Source: JANRIC01 sp033765345 (GTDB taxonomy: Bacteria; Bacteroidota; Bacteroidia; Cytophagales; Microscillaceae). From it: a stretch of 24,147 nucleotides of DNA. Below the pieces are notes generated by a model that did not search any database, had not been told where the DNA came from, and saw only the letters and a list, made by a program, of their open reading frames with translations. Position 1 is the first letter of the stretch, and every line of letters begins with the position of its first letter. Of the stretch, positions 7,118 through 14,997 are shown piece by piece. Location of the stretch: contig JANRIC010000025.1 in the NCBI GenBank assembly GCA_033765345.1, forward strand, positions 1 to 24,147, given 5' to 3'. The translations under genes were made by a program, and so were the position numbers.

Positions 7118-7393
7118 TTACTTTCGGATACCCTGGGCTGCCAGAACGGCTCTATAACGCTCAATGTCCTTTTTAAGTAGATAATCGAGTAATCTTCTTC
7201 GCTTACCTACTAGTTTGAGCAACCCCATTCGGGAAGAATAATCTTTTTTATGCGTTTTTAAGTGTTCTGTCAAATGATTGATACGATGTGTGAAAAGAGC
7301 GATTTGTGCCTCCGCAGATCCTGTATCGGTTTTTAATTGCGCATTACTAAAACTCTCGAACAACTCTTGCTTTTTTTCCTTATCTAGATACAT
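7118..7393 (-). CDS. rpsO: 30S ribosomal protein S15
   Basis: S15 binds the central domain of 16S rRNA (helices 20-22) early in assembly of the small subunit platform. The product is 91 aa, close to the usual 88-90, with an intact S15 pattern: TGSAEAQIALFTHRINHLTEHLKTHKKDYSSR (residues about 23-54) followed by GLLKLVGKRRRLLDYL. The signature residues of the RNA-binding face (the HLTEHLK and KDYSSR segments and the RRR run) are present. The gene is 79 nt downstream of the LptF/G permease gene, with no terminator seen between them, so read-through is possible. A strong terminator follows it. In enterobacteria S15 represses its own translation; no equivalent leader structure was recognised here. 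Confidence 0.97.
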   Translation of the reverse strand: MYLDKEKKQELFESFSNAQLKTDTGSAEAQIALFTHRINHLTEHLKTHKKDYSSRMGLLKLVGKRRRLLDYLLKKDIERYRAVLAAQGIRK

Positions 7394-7472
7394 ATTCAGA
7401 CAAATCTTTCAATTTTAAATAATTATTTACAATTTACAAATTTCGCTTTTTCATCAATAAAAAACAAAGCTA

Positions 7473-8951
7473 TCAAACTTTTTTTCTCAGTCTTTCCAAA
7501 AACCGGTCTCTAATTACGAAATAAAAGTCTGCTTCTAGGATACGGGAATCATTGCGGGCTTGGCGCAAAAAGAACATTCCAATGCTAAAAAGAAGCACGT
7601 TGGCAGTCCACATACCTATCAAAACAGGGACAAAGGACTCCCTGACCCACTTTTCCCCGGTAATGGAGATCACATAAAAAATAATAAAGAATACAATAGA
7701 AATCAATACTGGCAAACCTAAGCCTCCTTTTTTGATGATGGCACCCAAAGGTGCGCCTATAAAAAACATCGTGATGCAGGCAATGGACAGGGTGAATTTT
7801 TTATACATCTCCGCTGTAAACTCCAGAATTCTCCGCTTGTTGGCCTCTTCTTGCACTTCTTGCCCTTCAATCACTGCTTTTAGATTTCGAACGCGAGACA
7901 GAGCCGAGGCCACGACCCTGTCTTTGGGTGGGTCGGGGGTAGTCCGCACTTCTATTTGCTTCTGAATAAGACTATCTGTACGTGTACGTACAATGGGGTT
8001 ATTGACTGTTTGAACATTATTTAATTTGGCTTGAGCTTGAGGCATATCTTTCAAATGATAATTGAAATTGATGCTTACTTTTTGAAAAGCTAAGTCTTTA
8101 GACTCTACCTGTTGTTTGCCAAGAGAATCAATATCGTGGGTTAGTTCTGTGATATTACGCATAATCCGGTGATTTTTAAAAAGCTCCGGATTGGTTGTAT
8201 CCATGTCAAAAGAAGCCAAGCTGAAAATAATCTGACTTTTTTCAAAATTGTTTTTGATAAACTTTTCAGCAGATCGGTTTCCATCATACGTTCCGACCTG
8301 ATCGTGGTAACTTTTTCCCTTAAATAGCTCTAGCACCAGATAACGCTCATAGTGAATGGTGTACATTCGCCCTGAATCAGCCAGGATTAATTCACGATTG
8401 CCCTGGTTTTTGGTATGGTCATAAATCATCACGTCTTTGATGCTTTTGCCATCCTCAAATTTCTTGTTGATTTTGATGCTGTAGCCTTCTAGCCCATTGT
8501 AAAAAGACCCTTCTTTGATGCTTAGGGTAGGACTTTTTTGTTTTATATCCCAAAGTAAGCTATAAGCTCTTAGATTTGCCTCCGGCACAACTCTGTCATT
8601 AAACCAAAAGGAGAAAATAGCAGTGAGTACTGAAAAAAGAAAAATCGGCATCAGTACGCGCACCAAAGAAATTCCTGTGGCTTTCATCGCCGTAAGCTCG
8701 CCGTGTTCGCCCAAATTCCCAAAGGTAATCAGAGAAGACAACAAAACCGCCAAAGGTAGTGCTAGAGGGACGATATGAAGAGAAAAATAAAATAATAACT
8801 CTGCAAAAACCAGATAAGAAAGACCCTTTCCCAATAATTCGTCAATGTATTGTATCATCTGCTGAATCAACAGAATAAAAACCACCACAGCAGTAGTCAG
8901 TATAAAAGGGCCGATAAACGCCCTAACAACAAACCAATCTAATTTCTTCAT
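7473..8951 (-). CDS. LptF/LptG family permease (YjgP/YjgQ), LPS export
   Basis: LptF and LptG form the membrane part of the LptB2FG ABC transporter that extracts lipopolysaccharide from the inner membrane. The 492-aa protein has the expected six-helix layout: segments near 10-35, 50-72 and 98-118, then a large periplasmic domain, then 385-403, 412-432 and 440-462. GELTAMKATGIS (84-95) is the cytoplasmic coupling region contacting LptB, and GAPLGAIIKKGG (399-410) is a family signature. The periplasmic part (about 120-380) is longer than in the roughly 360-aa E. coli proteins and has a charged, helical stretch near 265-375, as is common in Bacteroidota homologues. LptF versus LptG cannot be settled. 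The START-like gene lies 117 nt upstream. Confidence 0.93.
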   Translation of the reverse strand: MKKLDWFVVRAFIGPFILTTAVVVFILLIQQMIQYIDELLGKGLSYLVFAELLFYFSLHIVPLALPLAVLLSSLITFGNLGEHGELTAMKATGISLVRVLMPIFLFSVLTAIFSFWFNDRVVPEANLRAYSLLWDIKQKSPTLSIKEGSFYNGLEGYSIKINKKFEDGKSIKDVMIYDHTKNQGNRELILADSGRMYTIHYERYLVLELFKGKSYHDQVGTYDGNRSAEKFIKNNFEKSQIIFSLASFDMDTTNPELFKNHRIMRNITELTHDIDSLGKQQVESKDLAFQKVSINFNYHLKDMPQAQAKLNNVQTVNNPIVRTRTDSLIQKQIEVRTTPDPPKDRVVASALSRVRNLKAVIEGQEVQEEANKRRILEFTAEMYKKFTLSIACITMFFIGAPLGAIIKKGGLGLPVLISIVFFIIFYVISITGEKWVRESFVPVLIGMWTANVLLFSIGMFFLRQARNDSRILEADFYFVIRDRFLERLRKKV

Positions 8952-9068
8952 AAGAGAATGAAGTCAATGCACAAAATTCTTAATACTTTTATGCAATCTA
9001 CTGCTTAATCTCCTGATTTGTTTGTTAAACCTCAAAAATTTCACATTATTTAACGATTATCAGTATTT

Positions 9069-9476
9069 CTAGGAAGCGATCTGCCCGCCCACTACCTCTC
9101 TGAGATGTGTGATCAGCCCTTCCCAAAGGTCTTTGAGATCCTTTTCACTTTCTATCTCCGAATAATCCGTTACTTTGAGAAAAGTAGAATTGGTCAGTTC
9201 ACTTTCCTGTAATCTAAATTCTACAAACTCTGGGTCTTCGGTTTTTTCTTTATTTTCATCCAAAAATTCAAACCTTACCTGTTTATTGGCCCGGGCAATG
9301 ACCAATCTGGCAAAGTGGTTTTCTTCGTCCCAAATAAAGTTAAACACTTTATTACGATCTACTTTTACATCATTGGCAAACCATTCGGATAGATTAGTCG
9401 GGCTGTATAAATAATTATAAATGGTTTTGGGAGAAGCACTTATCTCGAATTCTTCTACATACTTATATTTCGTCAT
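9069..9476 (-). CDS. START-like (SRPBCC) domain protein
   Basis: A single compact domain of 135 aa of the START/Bet v1-like superfamily, whose helix-grip fold encloses a cavity for small hydrophobic ligands. The opening YVEEFEISASPKTIYNYL, followed by LSEWFANDVKV and then FNFIWDEENHFARL, is the typical N-terminal strand-helix-strand pattern. The C-terminal LKDLWEGLITHLREVVGG is the long closing helix. Bacteroidota encode a conserved protein of this size, annotated only as START-like, and no ligand is known to me. It has no signal peptide, so it is cytoplasmic. It is divergent from the tRNA-Met gene and upstream of the LPS permease gene on the same strand; a functional link is not shown. Confidence 0.85.
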   Translation of the reverse strand: MTKYKYVEEFEISASPKTIYNYLYSPTNLSEWFANDVKVDRNKVFNFIWDEENHFARLVIARANKQVRFEFLDENKEKTEDPEFVEFRLQESELTNSTFLKVTDYSEIESEKDLKDLWEGLITHLREVVGGQIAS

Positions 9477-9512
9477 AGTCTTCTAAAATTTTTTTTAAAC
9501 AAGAAAATTATG

Positions 9513-9540
9513 TTAGTTTATAAAAAATGTTTTACCTTTG
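9513..9540 (+). promoter_or_regulatory. Bacteroidota-type promoter for tRNA-Met
   Basis: TACCTTTG at 9533-9540 is an exact match to the Bacteroidota -7 consensus TAnnTTTG. TTAG at 9513-9516 is a one-mismatch -33 TTTG, 16 nt upstream. Initiation about 7 nt beyond the -7 box would give a leader of about 30 nt before the tRNA 5' end at 9580. Confidence 0.65.
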
Positions 9541-9579
9541 CAAACTCAAACAAAAAGAATAGTTAAATTTTTATTCGAA

Positions 9580-9652
9580 GGCGAGGTAGCTCAGGGGTTA
9601 GAGCATTGGATTCATAACCCAAAGGCCGCGGGTTCAAATCCCGCCCTCGCTA
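9580..9652 (+). tRNA. tRNA-Met(CAT), elongator type
   Basis: The 73-nt cloverleaf is complete. The acceptor stem ggcgagg pairs with cctcgct (a G1-U72 wobble at the end), with discriminator A73 and no encoded CCA. The D stem is gctc/gagc, the anticodon loop ttcataa contains CAT, and the T arm is gcggg-ttcaaat-cccgc. It is not the initiator: the first acceptor pair can form, and the three G-C pairs next to the anticodon loop are missing. Modification of C34 to lysidine (making it tRNA-Ile2) cannot be ruled out by sequence alone. The anticodon stem has an A31-C39 mismatch below the loop. It stands alone with its own promoter and terminator. Confidence 0.95.
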
Positions 9653-9659
9653 CAAATGT

Positions 9660-9693
9660 AAAGCCTGTAAATCCTAGATTTGCAGGTTTTTTT
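9660..9693 (+). terminator. tRNA-Met intrinsic terminator
   Basis: A 14-bp stem (9660-9673 with 9677-9690, two G-U pairs) has a 3-nt loop and ends in seven T (9687-9693). It starts 8 nt after the tRNA 3' end. Confidence 0.85.
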
Positions 9694-9907
9694 GTGTTTT
9701 CATTTCAATAGATTCCCAAATCTTTCCGAAGGATCAGTGATTGATTTTAAATCAACAAAACTATGCTTCTTTGCCTGCGTATCCCTTAAAAGAACCCTTG
9801 ATATTTATATGTGTATTATGTGGTTTATAATAGATTAGCTTGTATGATTTGCCTAATTAAATTGATGACCCAATTTCTTTGAGTAAAATTTACCACAAAC
9901 CAAAACC

Positions 9908-10318
9908 ATGAACTTCGCCCAAGAAAAAGAATTGAGTAAAGAGTTTTCATTCCAAACATCCCGTAGCGGCGGCGCAGGCGGGCAAAATGTGAATAAAGTC
10001 AATACTAAAGTGACGCTGCTTTTTGACCTAGAAAACTCTGCCTTACTGAATGAAATCGAGAAAAAGAAGATTGCAAATGCCCTTCAGAATCGCTTGACCA
10101 ATGAAGGAGTTCTGATGATGAGTTCTCAGAGCGAACGCACACAATTGGCCAATAAGCAAAAAGTAATCAAACGATTTGAACAATTGATTAATCAGGTTTT
10201 TATCCCTAAGAAAAAGCGCAGAGCCTCCCAACCGACCGAAGCCAGCAAAAAAAGGCGTATTGAGAGCAAAATCAAACACGGTGAAAAAAAAGAACAGCGC
10301 AAAAAAATCGATTTTTAG
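9908..10318 (+). CDS. arfB: Alternative ribosome-rescue factor ArfB (RF-1 domain protein, YaeJ-like)
   Basis: ArfB is a codon-independent peptidyl-tRNA hydrolase that frees ribosomes stalled on truncated mRNA. The 136-aa protein has the RF-1 catalytic domain with the GGQ motif at residues 24-26, in SRSGGAGGQNVNKVNTKV. It has no stop-codon recognition domain. The C-terminus (about 98-136) is very rich in Lys and Arg (KKKRRAS, KKRRIESK, KKEQRKK) and matches the tail that enters the empty mRNA channel. Length fits the family (about 135-140). It is preceded by a 255-nt spacer after the tRNA; no clear promoter was recognised. SsrA is not in the window, so whether ArfB is the main or backup rescue route is unknown. 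Confidence 0.93.
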   Translation: MNFAQEKELSKEFSFQTSRSGGAGGQNVNKVNTKVTLLFDLENSALLNEIEKKKIANALQNRLTNEGVLMMSSQSERTQLANKQKVIKRFEQLINQVFIPKKKRRASQPTEASKKRRIESKIKHGEKKEQRKKIDF

Positions 10319-10413
10319 TATGCGATTCCTTCATTTTTTTATGCTTTTATGCTTTAAGTCGCTTCGTTTCTTTACATTAGTACTCCTAGAAAAAAACTGC
10401 CTGAAATGAAAGC

Positions 10414-11316
10414 ATGAGATTTTTTACTGTTTTTTATACCTATTTTCGGATTTTGAGCCTTGATGTGGTGCTGGGTGCTGTACTGATGTGTTACTTCTGC
10501 GCTTATTGCCTGGATACCCACCCGGATTGGTCTGTTTATGTATCTCTGGGAGTGGCAGTGTGGCTCATTTATACCCTGGATCACCTGCTGGATGCTTATA
10601 AAATCCCTCATGAAGCACATACCTCCCGCCATCGTTTCCATCAAAAACATTTTAATATCCTAAGTATTTGTTGGTTGATCAGCCTGATTTTTGGGCTATG
10701 GATCATTTTAAATTATCTTCCAAGAAGGGTTTTGATTTTTGGAATAGCACTTAGTAGTTTGGTTTTTTTGCACTTTCTATTGACCTTGATTGATCGCTTG
10801 AAAAATACGCTTTTGATTCAAAAAGAGACCCGTATTGCGTTTATTTATAGCCTAGGAGTAGCACTGGCTTCGCTCAGTCTAAAGGATCAATTCCTCAACC
10901 CCGCAGAGTGCCTGATTATTTTTCAGATATTTTTGATTGCCTGGGTGAATTTATTAATTATTTCCTACTACGAGGAAGCCATTGATCAAAAGGATGCCCA
11001 TGTATCCACCGCCCGAAAGCTCGGAAAGTCCAGCATACAATCTTTGATACAGGTTCTGCTTTTGATTCAATGGTTTTTGGCTTTTTATTGCGGATTTATA
11101 GGTGGCTGGCGAATGATCATTGCGATACTGATACTGTGTTTGATGAATGTAATATTGGCACTTATTGTATACAGAAAAAAATATTTTCAAGAAAATGAAC
11201 GCTACCGAGCACTGAGTGATGCGATATTTTTCCTGCCTTTGGTTTTATTGGGGGGGGAATTTATGCCCGGATTAAAATGCTTATCCTGGTTTCCCTCATT
11301 GATTAACCTAACCTGA
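10414..11316 (+). CDS. Divergent UbiA-like polytopic membrane protein
   Basis: This 300-aa integral membrane protein has about eight hydrophobic segments (near 12-34, 42-58, 81-100, 106-126, 142-156, 166-186, 210-230 and 234-253, with another at 270-285). Two acidic motifs lie in the positions expected for UbiA-type prenyltransferases: YTLDHLLDAYK (D56 and D60), followed by SRHRFHQKH (71-79), and YYEEAIDQKDAH (185-196, with E187, D191 and D194). In UbiA enzymes two Asp-rich loops bind Mg-diphosphate. Here both are altered from NDxxDxxxD and DxxGD, so substrate and even catalysis are uncertain. Similar unassigned proteins occur in Bacteroidota. It starts at the first in-frame ATG, 95 nt after arfB, and its neighbour on the other strand is the DNA glycosylase gene. 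Confidence 0.6.
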   Translation: MRFFTVFYTYFRILSLDVVLGAVLMCYFCAYCLDTHPDWSVYVSLGVAVWLIYTLDHLLDAYKIPHEAHTSRHRFHQKHFNILSICWLISLIFGLWIILNYLPRRVLIFGIALSSLVFLHFLLTLIDRLKNTLLIQKETRIAFIYSLGVALASLSLKDQFLNPAECLIIFQIFLIAWVNLLIISYYEEAIDQKDAHVSTARKLGKSSIQSLIQVLLLIQWFLAFYCGFIGGWRMIIAILILCLMNVILALIVYRKKYFQENERYRALSDAIFFLPLVLLGGEFMPGLKCLSWFPSLINLT

Positions 11317-11402
11317 TTTTGAATGATGTACATTCTTAAAGCTCCCTTGTAACGGTCTTGCTTTTAAAAACACTTGGGTTTGAGTATAATAATTCTAAGA
11401 TT

Positions 11403-12002
11403 TTATTTTGATTTACTACACCAGGGATTACCGGCCAGGGTAAAACGCCAGGGCAAGAGGGCGTCCTCTTCGGCGTAGTCGATCCCGATACGGGGGCTTG
11501 CCAGTATATTCTTACGGGTTGGGTAGATTCCCTGGTCTTCAAGCCATATTTGATTGCCGATCAGATCGATACCATTGTATTGAGTAGTAATGCCCATTGC
11601 CTGACTCATAATACCCGGTCCGGCTGTGAGTCGATATTGTTTTTTAGTCAGCTTTCGGCGCTTTAGCATGGTTTCTATGCCGATTTTGGGTTCTAATGCA
11701 CGAATGAGTACAGCGTCTGCGGTATCCAATTCATTGGTGACCACATTAAATAAGGAGTGTATGCCATAACAAAGGTAGATATAAGCAATACCCCCCTCTT
11801 GATACATGATTTCTGTTCTTTGGGTGCGTTTTTTAAAATGAGCGTGACAAGCTTTGTCAAATGCTCCTGAATAGGCTTCTGTCTCTACGATCATTCCTGC
11901 ACATAATTCTCCTTCAAAATCGGTAAAAAGGTATTTCCCAAGCAATTGTCTTGCGATTTCAACTACATTATTTTGGGTATAGAAAGATTTTGGCAATTTC
12001 AT
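11403..12002 (-). CDS. mpg: 3-methyladenine DNA glycosylase (AAG/MPG family)
   Basis: This base-excision repair enzyme removes alkylated purines such as 3-methyladenine from DNA. At 199 aa it fits the bacterial AAG family, which is unrelated to TagI and AlkA. The catalytic segment IVETEAYSG (38-46) provides E42, equivalent to the water-activating Glu of human AAG, and Y44, which stacks at the flipped-base site. KACHAHFKKRTQR (50-62) carries the conserved His. GGIAYIYLCYGIHSLFNVV (70-88) and LTAGPGIMSQAMGI (125-138) are further family blocks, and ASPRIGI (168-174) is near the end. It is convergent with the UbiA-like gene and divergent from the gene at 12116; no operon partner is seen. Confidence 0.94.
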   Translation of the reverse strand: MKLPKSFYTQNNVVEIARQLLGKYLFTDFEGELCAGMIVETEAYSGAFDKACHAHFKKRTQRTEIMYQEGGIAYIYLCYGIHSLFNVVTNELDTADAVLIRALEPKIGIETMLKRRKLTKKQYRLTAGPGIMSQAMGITTQYNGIDLIGNQIWLEDQGIYPTRKNILASPRIGIDYAEEDALLPWRFTLAGNPWCSKSK

Positions 12003-12115
12003 TTTTTATCTTGTCAAGAGTTTTTGTAATTTGAACCTTCAAACAAAACATATTTAAAACAAAAAAATTCTGTCAGGCGCAATTTTGATGATCCATATCA
12101 CTTAAACCGATCACC

Positions 12116-12946
12116 ATGGATTTAACAAAAGCCGCCGAGCTTGTATTATCTTCTAAAAAAGCTATTTTCTACCCTGATAGCGGCTCTCCCTTGAGTGGAC
12201 GATACTGCTGGAGAGCCGAAGATCAGATTATTTACCTGCATTATGAAGGCATGGAGGATCATCTGCTTGCCCTTCAGGTGAAACCCCGAAAAGAATTTCG
12301 AAGGCCTCCTTTTGAATCGCTGATGCAAAAACACATTATATCCTGCAAAAAACTTCCTGATATGCTTCTAGAACGTACACAAAAGCTGCTCAGGGATTTA
12401 GCTCAAAATTTTGAACTTTTAAAAGAAAAAAACACGATCATCTCTATCAGTCGCCTGGATTTTTTGGTTTTCCAGCAGCCTTTGGGTTATACACGGCTTT
12501 TTTATGATGCTGGTTGGCGTCTCTCCATAGATACGGATTCAATTAAGCTATATTTTGTGCAAAAACTTTGGAAATATCCAGGGATTCATACCCAAAATAC
12601 CTCGATGGAGATCAGTTATTTACTTTTTGAGCGGATAGACAAGGTACGCAAACAACTAGCGATGATCCATCAAGATAATTATGTGCTTTGTTGCGATCAA
12701 GAGGTATTTTTTTACCTCGATAATCGGTATTTAAAAATATCAAGAAATCACTGGGAAGCCTTAGAAAAAGAAGAATTAAACCAAAAAATATCGGTTGAGA
12801 CGGTTTCTAAAGAACTTTTTTTAGAAAAATTACTTTTTGAGCAGAATAAAAAAAGCTCTCATATAAATACCCTGGAAGGTTTAAAAAAAGCCCCCGAGGA
12901 TTATCAAAAGCTTTTTGCAAAAATAATCAACCTGGGGCAGGTGTAA
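12116..12946 (+). CDS. Hypothetical protein, 276 aa, unrecognised
   Basis: I do not recognise this family. The 276-aa product has no signal peptide or membrane segment and should be cytoplasmic. It mixes beta-rich N-terminal sequence (residues about 15-55, with IIYLHYEGMEDHLLALQV), an amphipathic helical stretch (about 75-105, LPDMLLERTQKLLRDLAQNFELLKEK), a central region with many aromatic residues (about 110-150, LDFLVFQQPLGYTRLFYDAGW) and a charged Lys/Glu-rich C-terminus. Two adjacent cysteines occur near 206 (VLCCDQ), with no CxxC metal motif. The reading frame is intact and long, with codon use like its neighbours, which argues that it is a real gene. It is divergent from mpg; the next plus-strand gene starts 88 nt later. 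It may be lineage-specific. Confidence 0.7.
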   Translation: MDLTKAAELVLSSKKAIFYPDSGSPLSGRYCWRAEDQIIYLHYEGMEDHLLALQVKPRKEFRRPPFESLMQKHIISCKKLPDMLLERTQKLLRDLAQNFELLKEKNTIISISRLDFLVFQQPLGYTRLFYDAGWRLSIDTDSIKLYFVQKLWKYPGIHTQNTSMEISYLLFERIDKVRKQLAMIHQDNYVLCCDQEVFFYLDNRYLKISRNHWEALEKEELNQKISVETVSKELFLEKLLFEQNKKSSHINTLEGLKKAPEDYQKLFAKIINLGQV

Positions 12947-13034
12947 GGTTTTAGAGGAATTAAAAAAAATAGCTAAATTTTATTTTATTTTAAAAATCAT
13001 TTATATTGCATCCCATTCATTCAATAGATGTGCA

Positions 13035-13568
13035 ATGAGAAGAATAATTAACTTCATTTTATACTTCAAAAATAAATTTTTCCGCAAAAATTCCCCGGAA
13101 ATCGTTCGTAGTTCCTCTGATTATCACGAAGCCAAACGTATTGGAATCTTGTTCGAGATTCAAAATGAAGCGCAATATCCTGCCCTTCATGACTTTGTAA
13201 GTCGTTTACAAAAAGACGGCAAAGATGTTCGTTTATTGAATTATACGGATACCCGTGAGGAACTCACACATAGCTTCAGTTGTAGTCGATTCAGCAGCAA
13301 AGACATCTCTTTGTCTGGTAAGATCAAATCGCAGGACGTGCAGGAATTTGCAAATAGTCGTTTCGATTATTTATATTGCGTAAATGTTCGCCACTCTGCC
13401 ATCCTTGATACGGTGCTGATGCATAGCCAGGCTAAGTGTCGTATCGGGCAGTATTTCAAAAGTCGCAGAGATTGTCTAGACCTGATGATTGATCTCAAAG
13501 AAAACCGCAGCGAAGACAAACTGATTGAGAACATGGAGCGATATACCAAAGTATTAACAAGAAATTAA
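13035..13568 (+). CDS. Conserved Bacteroidota protein upstream of dapA (DUF6913-like)
   Basis: The product is 177 aa. The N-terminus (MRRIINFILYFKNKFFRK) is basic and amphipathic, and is not a convincing signal peptide. The core carries alternating strands and helices: RIGILFEIQNEAQYPALHDFVSRLQKDGKDVRLLNYTD (about 36-74), then FDYLYCVNVRHSAILDTVLMHSQAKCRIGQY (about 109-139). An unassigned protein with this pattern is widely found just ahead of dapA in Bacteroidota, and I recall it as DUF6913. Its function is unknown to me. It ends 3 nt before dapA, so the two are almost certainly cotranscribed, and a link to lysine or cell-wall precursor synthesis is a reasonable but untested inference. Confidence 0.75.
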   Translation: MRRIINFILYFKNKFFRKNSPEIVRSSSDYHEAKRIGILFEIQNEAQYPALHDFVSRLQKDGKDVRLLNYTDTREELTHSFSCSRFSSKDISLSGKIKSQDVQEFANSRFDYLYCVNVRHSAILDTVLMHSQAKCRIGQYFKSRRDCLDLMIDLKENRSEDKLIENMERYTKVLTRN

Positions 13569-13571
13569 GCC

Positions 13572-14471
13572 ATGGATTTGAAAAAACTTACCGGTGTGGG
13601 TGTTGCACTGGTTACTCCTATGCAGGAGAATAAGGAAATTGATTATGTGGGGCTGGAGAATTTATTAAATCACACCTCCGCCTCTGGTCAAGGAGTGGAT
13701 TATTGGGTGGTATTGGGTACTACCGGAGAATCGGCCACCCTAAGCAAAACAGAAAAAAAAGAGGTACTGGATTTCGTCAAAAAACACAATCCTTATCATC
13801 TTCCTATCGTCTATGGCATTGGTGGCAATCATACTCAAGCCGTTTTAGAAGAAATAAATTCCACAGATTTAGAGGGAGTTGCAGCAATCCTTTCTGTAAG
13901 TCCTTATTATAATAAACCTTCCCAACGTGGAATTTATGCCCACTATCAACTGATTGCCGATCATGCTCCACTACCTATCATTATGTACAATGTACCAGGT
14001 AGGACTTCCTCGAATCTAAGTGCCGAAACCGCGCTTAAACTAGCCCGACACCCTAATATTATTGCGCTTAAAGAGGCCAATTGTCATATTGAACAATGGA
14101 TTACCATTGCCAAAAACAAACCTGATGATTTTCTGCTTCTTTCAGGAGATGACCTAGCAACACTCTCTATGATGGCAGTGGGTGCCGAAGGAGTAATTTC
14201 GGTCATGGCCAATGCTTTTCCGGATGTGTTCAGGGCAATGGTTCATCAGGCGCAACAACAAAATTTTATTCAAGCTCAAAAATATGTTTTTCAGCTTGCC
14301 GAAATCAACCCTTTGATGTACGAAGAAGCTAACCCCGTAGGAATCAAGGAGGCTCTTAGGCTTTTGGGTATCTGCTCCAATCAGGTAAGACTGCCTTTAC
14401 TTCCGGCCTCAGAGGATCTACAGGATAAAATTCGAAAGCTGATGCCCCTCCAGGTTTCTATGGTGGTGTAG
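13572..14471 (+). CDS. dapA: 4-hydroxy-tetrahydrodipicolinate synthase
   Basis: DapA condenses pyruvate with aspartate semialdehyde, the first committed step towards diaminopimelate and lysine. The 299-aa protein is a TIM barrel of family length. The Schiff-base lysine is K167 in IIALKEAN (163-170). The catalytic tyrosine is Y139 in IIMYNVPGRT (136-145), with R144 for the semialdehyde carboxylate. GTTGESATL (49-57) provides the pyruvate-binding Thr pair. All catalytic residues are intact, and the N-acetylneuraminate lyase branch is less likely given the GTTGE block and the genomic context. It follows the DUF6913-like gene by 3 nt and precedes a 124-aa gene by 16 nt, suggesting a three-gene operon. 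Confidence 0.95.
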   Translation: MDLKKLTGVGVALVTPMQENKEIDYVGLENLLNHTSASGQGVDYWVVLGTTGESATLSKTEKKEVLDFVKKHNPYHLPIVYGIGGNHTQAVLEEINSTDLEGVAAILSVSPYYNKPSQRGIYAHYQLIADHAPLPIIMYNVPGRTSSNLSAETALKLARHPNIIALKEANCHIEQWITIAKNKPDDFLLLSGDDLATLSMMAVGAEGVISVMANAFPDVFRAMVHQAQQQNFIQAQKYVFQLAEINPLMYEEANPVGIKEALRLLGICSNQVRLPLLPASEDLQDKIRKLMPLQVSMVV

Positions 14472-14487
14472 TAGAACTCCCTTATCT

Positions 14488-14862
14488 ATGGATGTAAGCT
14501 TTATGGAAGACCAAACCCTTGAACTCAGCCTCAGAGAATGTGAAATACTCATGGAATTATTTCGGGAAAATCTTCTAAGGGATAATTATCGCGACCACCA
14601 AGGAAATCACCGCACTCGGATTATGCGAAGCCGTCATATTGATATTAAAGACATTCGGTTTGCACAAAAAATCAAACAAGAACGCCCCCTCCAAAAATTA
14701 CTAGATAAAAAAATCATTATCAAAGATCAAATCTGGTATCGTTTTTATTTAAAAAAAGAGTACATGAAGGCAATCTATAATCTAGCTGATCAGGGTCATT
14801 GGGAACTTATCACTCAAATGGTGGGTGTCTGGATTGAAATACAACAAGAAGCCAAGTGTTAG
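14488..14862 (+). CDS. Hypothetical protein, 124 aa, in the dapA operon
   Basis: I do not recognise this family. The product is soluble, basic and largely helical, with a winged-helix-like succession near the C-terminal half: LQKLLDKKIIIKDQIWYRFYLKKEYMKAIYNL (about 69-100). That could be a small nucleic-acid-binding or protein-interaction domain, but no motif is diagnostic. The start is uncertain: ATG at 14488 is the first, while the ATG at 14503 (Met6) would give 119 aa. The gene lies 16 nt after dapA and before a stem-loop at 14873-14913, so it looks like the last gene of the dapA transcript. It may be confined to this lineage. Confidence 0.6.
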   Translation: MDVSFMEDQTLELSLRECEILMELFRENLLRDNYRDHQGNHRTRIMRSRHIDIKDIRFAQKIKQERPLQKLLDKKIIIKDQIWYRFYLKKEYMKAIYNLADQGHWELITQMVGVWIEIQQEAKC

Positions 14863-14872
14863 CGTGGATTAA

Positions 14873-14913
14873 AAGAAATCATTAGGTTATTAAAAATGCC
14901 CTAATGACTTCTT
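14873..14913. terminator. Stem-loop between convergent genes, possible bidirectional terminator
   Basis: Arms at 14873-14886 and 14900-14913 pair over 13 of 14 positions around a 13-nt loop. It lies between the plus-strand dapA operon and the convergent TerB-like gene, where a shared terminator is expected. The flanking T-tracts are short (four T on the minus strand), so efficiency is uncertain. Confidence 0.5.
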
Positions 14914-14997
14914 TACTACACAGGCAAGTAAGTAAAACTGCTACTTGAAACGAATGCCCAAAATAGATTGAACCCCATCGAGTGATTCACCAAATAT

